Source: JAPOKJ01 sp031421635 | Lineage (GTDB): Bacteria > Pseudomonadota > Gammaproteobacteria > Burkholderiales > Burkholderiaceae_E | NCBI GenBank assembly: GCA_031421635.1 | Contig: JANOPA010000026.1 | Span: 1-64,000, forward strand | Direction: 5' to 3' | DNA: 64,000 nucleotides | Part shown: one piece after another, positions 24,891-33,780 of the stretch | Layout: every line of letters starts with the position of its first letter | Position numbering within the stretch: position 1 is the first letter of the stretch | The notes under the pieces: generated by a model | What the model was told of the DNA's origin: nothing | Seen by the model: only the letters and a program-made list of their open reading frames with translations | Databases searched by the model: none | Program-made: the position numbers and the translations under genes

Positions 24891-26060
24891 TTAGGCCGTC
24901 AGCAACATGCCGCGATCCAAGTCTCTGCGCGGCGATCCTTCCGTCGGTTTGGTTCCATAGCCAATTCTTGCCAGCATTTGCAAAGTGACTTTCGAGGGAT
25001 CAAGCTCAAGCAGAGAATACATGGCCTGATTCTGCGCTTTAACTTCCATAAATTCCTGAAGCGCCTGGGAGAGTGGATGCATGTCTATTTTAAGGGATGT
25101 CGCAAGGAGATGGGTACGGACATAGGCACGACCACATTCCACCTGTTGCTTGCGGGTGTTTCCGGCGGTAGCCATCCAAAGGTAGCCACTTCCTGTTTCA
25201 AAAGGCAACCAGCGATCCATGGTTTGCCTGTAAGCTGAGCTCCCTTTGACCGGTACTTGATAGCGATTAAACATGCCGAGGGCGTTCATGACTCTGGGCA
25301 CCCTATCGGTAATCGAAATCCCGTCGCGGTGCTGCTCAATTTCGCTGGCCCCCACGCGCAGCAGTTTGGCAGATTCCAAGTAGGTGCGAGCTGTGGTGAG
25401 TTCAATTTCGTAAGACTGGCGGGTGATTTCCCTCATCTTCAGCATTTTGGAGGCGTCTTCCATAACGCCATTAAGCACTGCGCCGCGGGGGCTGAAGCTT
25501 CCCGCAGAAAGAGTTAATGCTTTGGACTGCTCTGGCGAGATCTTCTTGTTCGAATCGAAAGTGCCTTTGTTGGTATGGCGACTGCGAATAAACGCAAACA
25601 GTGGGTCCGGTTGAGCAACTGCACTTTTGCTGAATTTCATGCGGGCGATGATCGCGCCTTTGGGCAATTCTGTGAGTAGCGGTTCGCCGTTCGGAAATAG
25701 GCTAATACTCATCACATAACCTCGTTCGGCTGCAGCGAGAGCCGCGAGCTCCAGGAAGGCTCCGCAGCCAATGAGAATTTGACGACCGAAGGGATCCGTC
25801 TCCGGGAGCAGGCGCTCGCCGTCGCAAATGAGCGCAATTTCGCCTTCGCTCCGCAAATCCGCAATCCAGGGTTGGCGATTATGTGGATTGGGGGCCAGTA
25901 GTCCATGGGCCAAGACCCAGCGCCGAATCTCAGATTCGCCCGAGATGGGTTCCCAAGCTGCGACCGCCTTACTTGGATAAAGGCCCGCCTTGGGTACAGA
26001 ACTTGCGGCCAACACGATCCCGCCACCAACCAAATACATGAACTGTCTACGCGATTTCAT
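24891..26060 (-). CDS. Exported nitroreductase-like (Acg family) oxidoreductase
   Basis: A 389-aa protein. The start at ATG 26060 gives KSRRQFMYLVGGGIVLAASS, a Tat-like signal (SRRQFM) with a hydrophobic stretch and cleavage near KAVAA. The mature protein has LLAPNPHNRQPWIADLRSEG, typical of the nitroreductase/Acg FMN-binding fold, plus RSRHTNKGTF ('RR(H/R)TN' motif of Acg proteins). It would bind FMN and probably acts in the periplasm. The gene is divergent from the LysR gene at 26155, with a palindrome between, so that regulator likely controls it. Confidence 0.75.
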   Translation of the reverse strand: MKSRRQFMYLVGGGIVLAASSVPKAGLYPSKAVAAWEPISGESEIRRWVLAHGLLAPNPHNRQPWIADLRSEGEIALICDGERLLPETDPFGRQILIGCGAFLELAALAAAERGYVMSISLFPNGEPLLTELPKGAIIARMKFSKSAVAQPDPLFAFIRSRHTNKGTFDSNKKISPEQSKALTLSAGSFSPRGAVLNGVMEDASKMLKMREITRQSYEIELTTARTYLESAKLLRVGASEIEQHRDGISITDRVPRVMNALGMFNRYQVPVKGSSAYRQTMDRWLPFETGSGYLWMATAGNTRKQQVECGRAYVRTHLLATSLKIDMHPLSQALQEFMEVKAQNQAMYSLLELDPSKVTLQMLARIGYGTKPTEGSPRRDLDRGMLLTA

Positions 26061-26092
26061 TAAAGCACCTTTTGAAGTTATTGAGAAAATGC

Positions 26093-26108
26093 AACGTGGC
26101 GCTACGTT
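26093..26108. promoter_or_regulatory. Palindrome in the nitroreductase/LysR divergent gap
   Basis: AACGT at 26093-26097 and ACGTT at 26104-26108 flank GGCGCT, giving a 16-bp near-perfect palindrome midway in the ~95-bp divergent region. LysR regulators usually bind such interrupted dyads near their own promoter. No other signal in the gap is comparable. Confidence 0.4.
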
Positions 26109-26154
26109 AGAAAACGGAGGGAGATTGCGCCAGACCCAAGATGGCTTGGCAGTC

Positions 26155-27147
26155 ATGCGAGAATGCATGGCTATGAAAACATCCTCCAGTACAGATGTCG
26201 AAATTGAGTCTCGGTCCGGTCCGTCTTTGGAGGATTGGAACCTGCTTCGCTCCTTTATCGCCATCTACGAAACCGGTACGCTCACCGAGGCGGCGAGCCG
26301 ATTGAAAACCACCCAACCCAGTATGGGCCGGCACCTTCGCGAACTGGAATCTTCATTGAAAGAGCCGCTCTTTGTGCGTCTGCCTGGTCGGCTAAAACCC
26401 ACGGCAAGGGCTGATGTTTTGTTCGAAGCCTTGCTCGGGATGCGGCACGCTGTGAGAGAAGCGGAAAGCATTTTTACCAGCTCTATCGCCAGCGTGTCAG
26501 GGGTGGTGCGGCTGGCAGTGTCGGAAGCCTATGGGTACCATGTGATCCCGGCGATCCTGGTCCCCTTGCTTGAACAAAACCTGGATCTCGAGATTGAGCT
26601 GTCCGTTTCTAATCAAAGCGATAATTTGCTACGCCGAGACGCGGATATCGCTGTGCGCTTTTTTAGGCCTCAGCAGGATAGCCTCATTGCCGTCAAAGTC
26701 GGCGAGACCGAATTGGGTCTGTATGCTCATCATGATTATCTCGCACGCCATGGTGTTCCCACAGAAGTTGAGCTTGACGCTGGTGGTGTGCTGGCTGGCA
26801 ATGACAGAGAACCTTTGCAGCTCAGTGGCGTAGTGCAAGGTCCTGCGCCAAAGTCGCCAGTAAAGTTTAGATTTCGTACCGATTTTGTGCTTGCCCGCGA
26901 GGCCGCAGCCTTAAGTGGAAGTGCGATTTCCATGATGTTTACGGATATCGCGAAAGAAAACCCTCAACTCAAAAGAGTACTTGCTGATCGCATAAGCCTC
27001 AAACAAGAGGTGTGGTTGTGCGCACATGAAGAACTCAGGCGTAGTTCAAGAATGCGCTATGTTTGGGAGCATTTGGAGCGTGCGCTAAGGCAGCGCTTTG
27101 ATTCTCAACGCGACTCACGCTCGCGCGAGCCTCCTACGGCTTCATGA
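26155..27147 (+). CDS. LysR-family transcriptional regulator
   Basis: About 330 aa. The helix-turn-helix lies in LLRSFIAIYETGTLTEAASR and LKTTQPSMGRHLRELESSLK, followed by the LysR substrate-binding domain (GVVRLAVSEAYGYHVIPAIL, DADIAVRFFRP). The start is uncertain among ATGs at 26155, 26167 and 26173; no ribosome-binding site decides it, and the first ~15 residues are not part of the conserved domain. It is divergent from the Acg-like nitroreductase and presumably regulates it in response to a small ligand. Its last 14 bp overlap the 3' end of the convergent DUF1501 gene. Confidence 0.88.
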   Translation: MRECMAMKTSSSTDVEIESRSGPSLEDWNLLRSFIAIYETGTLTEAASRLKTTQPSMGRHLRELESSLKEPLFVRLPGRLKPTARADVLFEALLGMRHAVREAESIFTSSIASVSGVVRLAVSEAYGYHVIPAILVPLLEQNLDLEIELSVSNQSDNLLRRDADIAVRFFRPQQDSLIAVKVGETELGLYAHHDYLARHGVPTEVELDAGGVLAGNDREPLQLSGVVQGPAPKSPVKFRFRTDFVLAREAAALSGSAISMMFTDIAKENPQLKRVLADRISLKQEVWLCAHEELRRSSRMRYVWEHLERALRQRFDSQRDSRSREPPTAS

Positions 27148-28669
27148 ACCCCAGGTTCTTTTGATAATTAATGCCGTCTTGCGTTATGTTGTCGAAGTTT
27201 CCAATATTAGGAACGACCCTGGTCATCTCACTGGCTTCAACACCAAACCAAGTAGCCATGGTGGCGGCATATTGATCGACCGAAGTGGTCGGGAGCAAAC
27301 GTCCTTGACCCACATGCCACAGGTTTTCTGGCTTACTTAAGTCGTCGCTAATGCTCATAGGAGGAGCGTAGCCGTAAAACGCTTTGCCATTGACGGCGCC
27401 GCCCGTTATAAAATGGTGGCTGCCCCAACCGTGATCTGAGCCGTCGCCATTTGAGGTCAGGGTGCGTCCGAAATCGGAGGCGGTAAAGCTGGTTACCTGG
27501 CTGTCCACGCCGAGCTTGACCGTGGCATCGTAGAACGCGGTCATCGCATCACTGACATAGCGCAGCAGGTTAGGGTGCTGTGAGATCAAATTGTCGTGCA
27601 GATCAAAGCCACCCAGGGACACCATAAAGACTTGGCGCTTCGGACTTCCTAACCCGCCACGCCCGGCGATCATGCGCGCCACCATTTTGAGTTGGCCAGC
27701 CAAAGTGTTTTCGGTCAACATGGTGGGCGTAAAAGCCGCGTAGTTGGGTGAGTCGACGGCAGCGGCCCCCGCGGCTAATGCACCGGTCACGATCGACTCC
27801 GCGCCGATGGAGCGCTGAGTCACCTTGTTGTATTCGCTTTCGAGAGCTCCCGTTCCGGTTTGCACAATGAGCTGATTCAATGCAGTTCTTACTTGTGAGG
27901 AGTTATAAATCTTTGTGTTGGCGATGCTACTGAGTTTGACCGCGCCATCTTTACTAACTTGATAGGCCAGGGCGGTATCGCCAGCGAGGAACACGGCATT
28001 GCCCGTGACCGAAACACAGCTAAAGGTTGAACCCGCCCCATTGACGGGCACCCCAAAGTCGCCCAAATTGCCGCCCCAACCAATCGTGGAGCCCTCCGAT
28101 TCAGAGGATTGCCAGATCGATTGCTGGTCGTTATGTGAAAATAATTTCGGCGGAATTTTTTTTGCGAAGGCGTTGTATTGGGCCCGTGTGATCGGTTCAA
28201 TAAGTGGACCCACATTGAGTTGAATCGCTGCTTGCCCGGCATTGAACATCCCAGCCAGTCCCGGCATTGAAGGATGCAAGGCGTACTGCCGACCGCCCGC
28301 CAGGGGTGCCGTCGGGTTGAGTAGAGTCGCGGTAAGGTCTGTCTTTGCGAGGGCTATGCCGCCAGCTGTGCGGCCTGCTCCACCCCCTCGGATCGCGCTG
28401 TACTTGTCGTAAGTTGCATCGTCGTAAGCCACGACCGTATTGGCGTAATCATTGGCACCGTAAAGGAATATGCAGACAAGGGCTTTGTAGCTACCGTCGG
28501 GCGCAGTGAAGGCGGCGGCCTCGCCCATGGTGGCCAGGTTAAGCGCTGTAGGTAGTGCCGCACCCGTGAAGGCAAGCTGAGCGGAGCGGCGTAAGAAGGC
28601 GCGGCGGCTGCGATGTTCGACTTGAGCTGCAGCGTCGGCGGGGAGATTGAATAGTCGGTTCGACGTCAT
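27134..28669 (-). CDS. DUF1501 family protein, Tat-type signal
   Basis: A 511-aa protein of the DUF1501 (sulfatase-superfamily-like) group. The N-terminus, HRSRRAFLRRSAQLAFTGAA, is a Tat signal. Conserved blocks: YKALVCIFLYGANDYANTVV near the mature start, FSHNDQQSIWQSS, VFMVSLGGFDLHDN, FTASDFGRTLTSNGDGSDHG and WGSHHFITGGAV. These last motifs contain the Asp/His positions expected of a metal-dependent hydrolase fold. Substrate is unknown. It lies 26 bp downstream of the DUF1800 gene, the invariant partner, so the two form an operon for an exported, probably envelope-linked process. Confidence 0.85.
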   Translation of the reverse strand: MTSNRLFNLPADAAAQVEHRSRRAFLRRSAQLAFTGAALPTALNLATMGEAAAFTAPDGSYKALVCIFLYGANDYANTVVAYDDATYDKYSAIRGGGAGRTAGGIALAKTDLTATLLNPTAPLAGGRQYALHPSMPGLAGMFNAGQAAIQLNVGPLIEPITRAQYNAFAKKIPPKLFSHNDQQSIWQSSESEGSTIGWGGNLGDFGVPVNGAGSTFSCVSVTGNAVFLAGDTALAYQVSKDGAVKLSSIANTKIYNSSQVRTALNQLIVQTGTGALESEYNKVTQRSIGAESIVTGALAAGAAAVDSPNYAAFTPTMLTENTLAGQLKMVARMIAGRGGLGSPKRQVFMVSLGGFDLHDNLISQHPNLLRYVSDAMTAFYDATVKLGVDSQVTSFTASDFGRTLTSNGDGSDHGWGSHHFITGGAVNGKAFYGYAPPMSISDDLSKPENLWHVGQGRLLPTTSVDQYAATMATWFGVEASEMTRVVPNIGNFDNITQDGINYQKNLGFMKP

Positions 28670-28695
28670 GTTTATTTTCCCGTTGATTCTTTAAT

Positions 28696-30630
28696 TTATT
28701 TCTGGACTAGATATTCGCTACAGGCCATGGCCATTAACACCGCCCCGGCAACTCGGTCAAGCTTCTGCGCATCCGTGCTGGTGGCGGTTAAAGTCGTGGC
28801 GTTTAAGGCATCTGTCATTAGCTTCAGGTTGGCCAAACTAATGCGACCCGCGCATAGCACCGTGTTCAAGTGAGCCACCAGGAGTGAGGCGTCAAGAACC
28901 AGAGCGAGCTCCTCGGTGTAGGTGGCTTGCATATCAAGTACGAGCGGGAAGGCGGTGTCAGAAACGTTTTGGGGCGCCGCAGGATTTCTGACGCTGAAGC
29001 CGTTTCGAACGGTGGTCAGCATAAAGTTCAAATAGCCCGACACGGTAGTTTCATTAACGATTTGGAACTCAGGCGCCACCGATTTGCTGGCCGAAAGTGC
29101 CGTATTCGGCGGCACGAAACCTGGTCTGAAGAAATTAAAGACCGAGGGCGAACGCAAAGGGCTTTGCGCAAGTCGGGTGGAGGTGTTGGACGTGTCCGCA
29201 ATCTTCCAAGAATCAGTACTCGACGTGAGGCCGAAGGTTCTTGCCCATTGGACAAATCTGACCATGGGTTCGCGTAATTTGCCGTAGTTTGCATTGCTCG
29301 CGTTAAGGGGGTTGCGGGCTTCGTCGTCCAGGAGCAGGGCAGACCAAACCGCCTTGAGGTCACCGCGTACGCCAGCGCCATTGTCGTTAAATGCGGCCGC
29401 AACCCGGCCGACGTAAGCGGGACTTGGGTTGCTAGTCACCAAGCGCTGAATCATTTGCTTCGCGAAAAAGGGGCCTGCATTTGCGTGATTGAACAGCGTG
29501 TCCAGGGCGATCTTGAGTCCGCTTTGGCCTGAGGTATTCGCGGCTACTGTCGCGCCAAGAAACTTGGCTTCAAGCGTGGAGTGATCGGTCGCTAAGAAAG
29601 ACATGCGTTTCGCTGCAAAGTCGCGAGACACTACCGTGAACGTGGAGCCATCGTTACGAGTCACAGTAGTCCTTACACCGTCAGAGGTGTCGAAGTTGTA
29701 ACCGGTAAAAATGCGGGCCAGGTTGGTCACATCGCTTTGACTGTAGGAGTCGATCGACTTACCGCTGCCATCCTTCATCTCCGAGCCATCGGGGTTGAGC
29801 TGATATAAACCAAGCGTGAAGAGTTGCATCACTTCGCGCGCATAGTTTTCGTCGGGCACCCGGCCGCTGGCATTCTCTTTGCGGTTACCTTTAGTGTTGA
29901 GATAATTACCCATCGCCGGGTTGAGTGTGACTTCCTCCAACAGATCACGGAAATTCCCGAAGGCTTTTTCGCACAGCATGTCCCACCAGCGAGCATATGC
30001 GAAATTTTGCCAGGTAAAGGTCGTGCCATTGACACTCACAACGAATAGCTCCGAGAGGGCCAAAGCGACGCGCTTACGCATCGCATCGGGGGCCGACATC
30101 AGTTGTTTCCACAGAGCAAAGTCAACCGCATAACCGTTGTTATAAAACGCAAGCGTGAAGTCGTAGTTGTAGTACCCGCGCCTATCCATCCAATCCCAGG
30201 CCTTTTCACTCAGGGGCAGGGCATATTGCTTATTAAGCCAATCGGCAAAGGTGCCTGCGCCACTGGTGCCGCGCAGTTGAGTGATCTCTGTCTGGGTTGC
30301 ACTGAACTGGGCTTGCTGCAAAAAACTTGCAGCCTGGGCACGGTCTGTGGCGCTCTTGAATTGAAAGCCTACGGTGCTGGCCGGTGGCGAGGGAGTAGCG
30401 GATGCTGGTGCTGGCGTTGGTGTTGAATCTGTCGGCGGTGTACTTGGCGTTGGATCGGTTCCTGGGCCATTCCCCGTACCAGTGGCCGTTCCCGCAGGAT
30501 TGCCTGAGCCGCTCCCGCAGGCCGCTAAACTTGCGCTTAAAAGTGCCAGGACACTAAGTTGTCCCACATGATTTTCGATTGGTGCAGCGGGCGAGCTTGG
30601 GTGCGGCGCTTGTAAATTTTGGATCGTCAC
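28696..30630 (-). CDS. DUF1800 family protein, putative lipoprotein
   Basis: A 644-aa protein. Near the N-terminus, QLSVLALLSASLAACGSGSG is a hydrophobic stretch ending in a lipobox-like LAAC; it is preceded by an unusually long leader of ~22 residues, so an internal start is possible. A Pro/Thr/Gly-rich linker (residues ~45-85) leads to the DUF1800 domain: ATDRAQAASFLQQAQFSATQ, MRKRVALALSELFVVSVNG, DENYAREVMQLFTLGLYQLN, ARIFTGYNFD and SPLRSPSVFNFFRPGF. The biochemical role is unknown. It is the first gene of the DUF1800-DUF1501 pair. Confidence 0.85.
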   Translation of the reverse strand: MTIQNLQAPHPSSPAAPIENHVGQLSVLALLSASLAACGSGSGNPAGTATGTGNGPGTDPTPSTPPTDSTPTPAPASATPSPPASTVGFQFKSATDRAQAASFLQQAQFSATQTEITQLRGTSGAGTFADWLNKQYALPLSEKAWDWMDRRGYYNYDFTLAFYNNGYAVDFALWKQLMSAPDAMRKRVALALSELFVVSVNGTTFTWQNFAYARWWDMLCEKAFGNFRDLLEEVTLNPAMGNYLNTKGNRKENASGRVPDENYAREVMQLFTLGLYQLNPDGSEMKDGSGKSIDSYSQSDVTNLARIFTGYNFDTSDGVRTTVTRNDGSTFTVVSRDFAAKRMSFLATDHSTLEAKFLGATVAANTSGQSGLKIALDTLFNHANAGPFFAKQMIQRLVTSNPSPAYVGRVAAAFNDNGAGVRGDLKAVWSALLLDDEARNPLNASNANYGKLREPMVRFVQWARTFGLTSSTDSWKIADTSNTSTRLAQSPLRSPSVFNFFRPGFVPPNTALSASKSVAPEFQIVNETTVSGYLNFMLTTVRNGFSVRNPAAPQNVSDTAFPLVLDMQATYTEELALVLDASLLVAHLNTVLCAGRISLANLKLMTDALNATTLTATSTDAQKLDRVAGAVLMAMACSEYLVQK

Positions 30631-30827
30631 AATAGCTTCCTTTTATTTAATTTTGAGTAATCGCTGCTGAGTTCTATTTGAACCCATTCTCCAAGTAAGT
30701 GTCTTTCACGAAAATGCTCGAATTACGTATCATTTGTAACATTTGTCTTTTCGCTCGGAGTCTTGGAAGAGCTCTCGTCGTGGGCTAATGGTTTCGACGT
30801 TACATGCCATGACATCCAACAAGCTCA

Positions 30828-31886
30828 CTAATATTTGGCCATGATGCGCTCGAGCACGCGTTTGTAGACCGCGCGCTTGGCCTCGGTGCAACGACTCAAC
30901 AAAACACAGACTAGAAAGATCGCCACGCCAGCCAGAATACTGTCCACAATACTCGACGAAACTCCGTCGGTCCAAAGTCCAGTAATGGTGGTGAATGGGC
31001 GATGAAACATATAGAGACTAAAGCTCACGCTGGCTAAGTAAGCAGCGGGTCTTTTCAAGGGCTCAAGAAGGTTTTGCAGAGCGCCGCTCAAAGATCGCAC
31101 TGCGATCAGATTACAGACCACCAAAGCCCCTACCACATAGTCTGTCACCACGCGTTTAGAGTGCCCGAGCCCCCAGAATCCGCGCAGGTTTTGGCTTAAC
31201 CAGGCTGAGAGCTGCTCGTCGAGTTGAGACTGGCCCAGAGCGATGATGAGCGCGCCAGAAAGAGCCCAAACAATAACGGCAAACCTCGTGCGCATTTGAT
31301 AATGCACGCCTGAGCGGTTGAGCCACACGCCCAGAAGCCATATCGGGAAAAGCACAAAAATTTGAGGTCCAATCAGAGCAAAAACCGCCAGCACCCCGGC
31401 GCGCAAGTAAGGTCTAGGGCAATAAATCACCAAACCGAACAGCACGTAGTACCAAACTTCGTAGCAAAGCGACCAAAAGGGTAGATTCAGTGGCGGAAGC
31501 AACTTGAGCGCCCAGGACTCACTGAGAAAGAAGATCGAAGCAAAGAACTTTGGCCAGGTCGCGTCTTCAGTCGATGGAACGGATCGTACCAAGCCCCAAT
31601 CAAATGTTTCAAGCAAAACCCGCAACAAAAAAGCCAGAAGAATTGCGGGTAAGGCCACCGATAAAATTCTCGATGCGCGCGCCAGAAAATACTCTTTCGG
31701 ACCGCGCGCATGGGTGAGCGTCGAATGATCAATCACCAAGCCGGACAAGACAAAGAAAACAATTACGGCCGAATGGCCCAGCCTATTGGCGTGCGTCCAG
31801 GCGGTGGAGAGTCCGTCTCGGTCAAGATGCTCGACAAGCACCAAGAGCGCGGCAACAAATCGCATTACGTCCAAATACGTGGACAT
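30828..31886 (-). CDS. Acyltransferase 3 family membrane protein
   Basis: An integral membrane protein of about 352 aa with roughly ten hydrophobic segments. The N-terminus STYLDVMRFVAALLVLVEHL carries the catalytic His of the acyltransferase_3 fold, followed by AVIVFFVLSGLVIDHSTL and LARASRILSVALPAILLAFL (conserved Arg). These enzymes O-acylate sugars of LPS, exopolysaccharide or peptidoglycan using acyl-CoA across the membrane. ATG 31886 is used; an upstream ATG at 31919 would add 11 residues. No polysaccharide genes lie nearby, so the acceptor is unknown. Confidence 0.85.
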   Translation of the reverse strand: MSTYLDVMRFVAALLVLVEHLDRDGLSTAWTHANRLGHSAVIVFFVLSGLVIDHSTLTHARGPKEYFLARASRILSVALPAILLAFLLRVLLETFDWGLVRSVPSTEDATWPKFFASIFFLSESWALKLLPPLNLPFWSLCYEVWYYVLFGLVIYCPRPYLRAGVLAVFALIGPQIFVLFPIWLLGVWLNRSGVHYQMRTRFAVIVWALSGALIIALGQSQLDEQLSAWLSQNLRGFWGLGHSKRVVTDYVVGALVVCNLIAVRSLSGALQNLLEPLKRPAAYLASVSFSLYMFHRPFTTITGLWTDGVSSSIVDSILAGVAIFLVCVLLSRCTEAKRAVYKRVLERIMAKY

Positions 31887-32024
31887 CGAGCGATCTACGA
31901 AACGTGGCCGACTCTGCACCGGACTTGCCTAGTACCTAGGTATCAGACCGCTAAAACACTTGGCGTCACTACTGCACCTCCAGACCTGAATTGCCACAAT
32001 CAAAAACAAGAAGTTCTACGCGAG

Positions 32025-33095
32025 CTACCTTGCCGCGGGATGCTGCTCATCCAGGAACAACTGCACTTCACGGAACAAGTTCATACGGTTCTTCTCCATG
32101 ATCACAGTGTGTGTTCCTTCGCCAATTTCGACATAGCGCTTATAAGGCGCGCCCGTGAGTTTTGGGAAGAGGTTTTGGGCCATGTAGGCCGGAGTGTCTT
32201 GATCCCACTCAGCTTTGATCAGTAACACCGGCACCTTGATGTTCTCGGGCTTCCAGGGGATCACGCCGTTGCCCCAGTATTTGAGTCCGTCTTCGACGAC
32301 GCCATTGGGTGCGCGCAGGATCGGAGGGTTTTGCTTCGCGCCAACGGGATCCGTGGCGAAAGTAGCATCGGCCCAGGCGTCGAACCAGCCAGCGGGAATT
32401 AGATCCGCTTGCTTGTCGGCGGGCACACCCGTTAACCAGCGCGCCTTGGCTTGATCTTTTCGCACCTCACGGTAAGCTGGAATCGGTCCGGGCCCTGTTT
32501 GGACAAGTGAAGCGGTTTGACGAATCCAGACCGGCGCATACAGCACCAGCTTATTGACCTTTTCGCTGTTTAGACTGGTGTACCACTGCATGATGGACGT
32601 ACCCCAGGACCAAGCGAGAAGGTTGACCTTGCTGATGCCGTTGCGCTTTTTAATGAACTCGACCACTGCATCGACATCGCGCATGGCTTCAACAGTGCCG
32701 CCAAAGGGAGGGCTGTCTTTGGCGGGTTTGTCCATTTGCGGAGGACGCGTCGATTGACCATAGCCGCGCACATCCAACAGGTACACATCATAGCCGCGCT
32801 GGGCGATGTAATCCATCCACGACAGACCGTCGAGCTTGAGGTCGAATGCAGTCTCGGAGGGGTAGGTCGCACCGTGAACATAGACCACGGTCTTATCCGG
32901 TGAAAAGCTGCTCATTCCGGCAGGGCGTTTGTTGCGTACATAGATCTCGATACCCGGGTCACTGGCAACTCGAAACTCGTTCATGGTCACCGCTTGGATT
33001 GGCGAGCTTTGGCCAACTTGAATGCCGCCAGAGGGCGACATGCAGCCCGCACTCAAGATCGCTACTGCACAGAATAAAATTAGTCGTTTGACCAT
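32025..33095 (-). CDS. Alpha/beta hydrolase, putative lipoprotein
   Basis: A 356-aa protein. ATG 33095 gives VKRLILFCAVAILSAGCMSP, a clear lipoprotein signal with LSAGC lipobox; the upstream in-frame extension to 33233 is not needed. The hydrolase domain shows VVYVHGATYPSETAFD (oxyanion loop), YDVYLLDVRGYGQSTRPP, and the nucleophile elbow NLLAWSWGTSIMQWY, where the first Gly of GxSxG is Ala. Asp/His are in LLIKAEWDQDTPA and GEGTHTVIMEKN. It is an esterase/lipase-like enzyme attached to the envelope. It is divergent from the iorAB operon. Confidence 0.85.
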   Translation of the reverse strand: MVKRLILFCAVAILSAGCMSPSGGIQVGQSSPIQAVTMNEFRVASDPGIEIYVRNKRPAGMSSFSPDKTVVYVHGATYPSETAFDLKLDGLSWMDYIAQRGYDVYLLDVRGYGQSTRPPQMDKPAKDSPPFGGTVEAMRDVDAVVEFIKKRNGISKVNLLAWSWGTSIMQWYTSLNSEKVNKLVLYAPVWIRQTASLVQTGPGPIPAYREVRKDQAKARWLTGVPADKQADLIPAGWFDAWADATFATDPVGAKQNPPILRAPNGVVEDGLKYWGNGVIPWKPENIKVPVLLIKAEWDQDTPAYMAQNLFPKLTGAPYKRYVEIGEGTHTVIMEKNRMNLFREVQLFLDEQHPAAR

Positions 33096-33313
33096 GGGTT
33101 GTTCCTGCCTGGTGAATCGTTTTGGGGTTTTGGAATCGGAAAAAGGACTATACAGCAGGCTCGAAGCGAATTCGTTTTGCCGCAGGGAAGCCGGTAATAA
33201 AGCGGGTTCTAGTTCAATTGTAAGTACGCCCAAGGAGGGCTAGTGAAACTCGCCCTCGTCAATATGGGTCGACTCCGATATATTGAACTCCATCGAGTGG
33301 ATCGCATAAAGGA

Positions 33314-33778
33314 ATGGACATGTTGAAGTTGATGGTCAATGGCAAAGCGGTCGAAGTGGACGTCGATCCAGATGTTGCGCTGATCTACGTGTTGAGGAAT
33401 GACCTAAGACTCAATGGCCCAAAGTTAGGATGCGCTCGCGGCCAATGTGGAGCGTGCACGATCCATCTGAATGGCGTAGCGGCACGTTCATGCATGGTTC
33501 CAGTCAAAGCCGCTGTCGGCTTGCCGATTGTCACGTTGGAGGGCTTGGGAACCCCTGAGAATCCGCACCCATTGCAAAGCGCTTTTATCGCCGAGCAAGC
33601 CGTGCAGTGCGGCTATTGTACGAGTGGTCAAATCATGCAAGCGGCAACTTTGCTAGCGACCAAGGCGAGGCTGACTGAAGCCGAGGTCCGCTCTCATATG
33701 AATGCCAATTTGTGTCGTTGTGGTTGCCAGCCTCGCATGATTCGAGCGGTGCTGCGTGCTGCTGGTCAAGGGGCATAG
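33314..33778 (+). CDS. iorA: Isoquinoline 1-oxidoreductase-type small subunit (2x[2Fe-2S])
   Basis: A 154-aa iron-sulfur subunit of a xanthine-oxidase-family molybdenum hydroxylase. The plant-type cluster motif is GCARGQCGACTIHLNG; the second cluster has QCGYCTSGQIMQA and NLCRCGCQPRMIRA. It passes electrons from the molybdenum centre to an external acceptor. It is cotranscribed with the large subunit, with only 2 bp between stop and start. No FAD subunit is present, as in IorAB-type enzymes, which use membrane electron carriers. The real substrate may be an N-heterocycle or an aldehyde. Confidence 0.9.
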   Translation: MDMLKLMVNGKAVEVDVDPDVALIYVLRNDLRLNGPKLGCARGQCGACTIHLNGVAARSCMVPVKAAVGLPIVTLEGLGTPENPHPLQSAFIAEQAVQCGYCTSGQIMQAATLLATKARLTEAEVRSHMNANLCRCGCQPRMIRAVLRAAGQGA

Positions 33779-33780
33779 TG

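Noticed and set aside
31710..32225. Plus-strand 171-codon ORF
   Set aside because: Lies antisense to the start of the acyltransferase and the end of the hydrolase genes; amino acid composition is that of a shadow frame.
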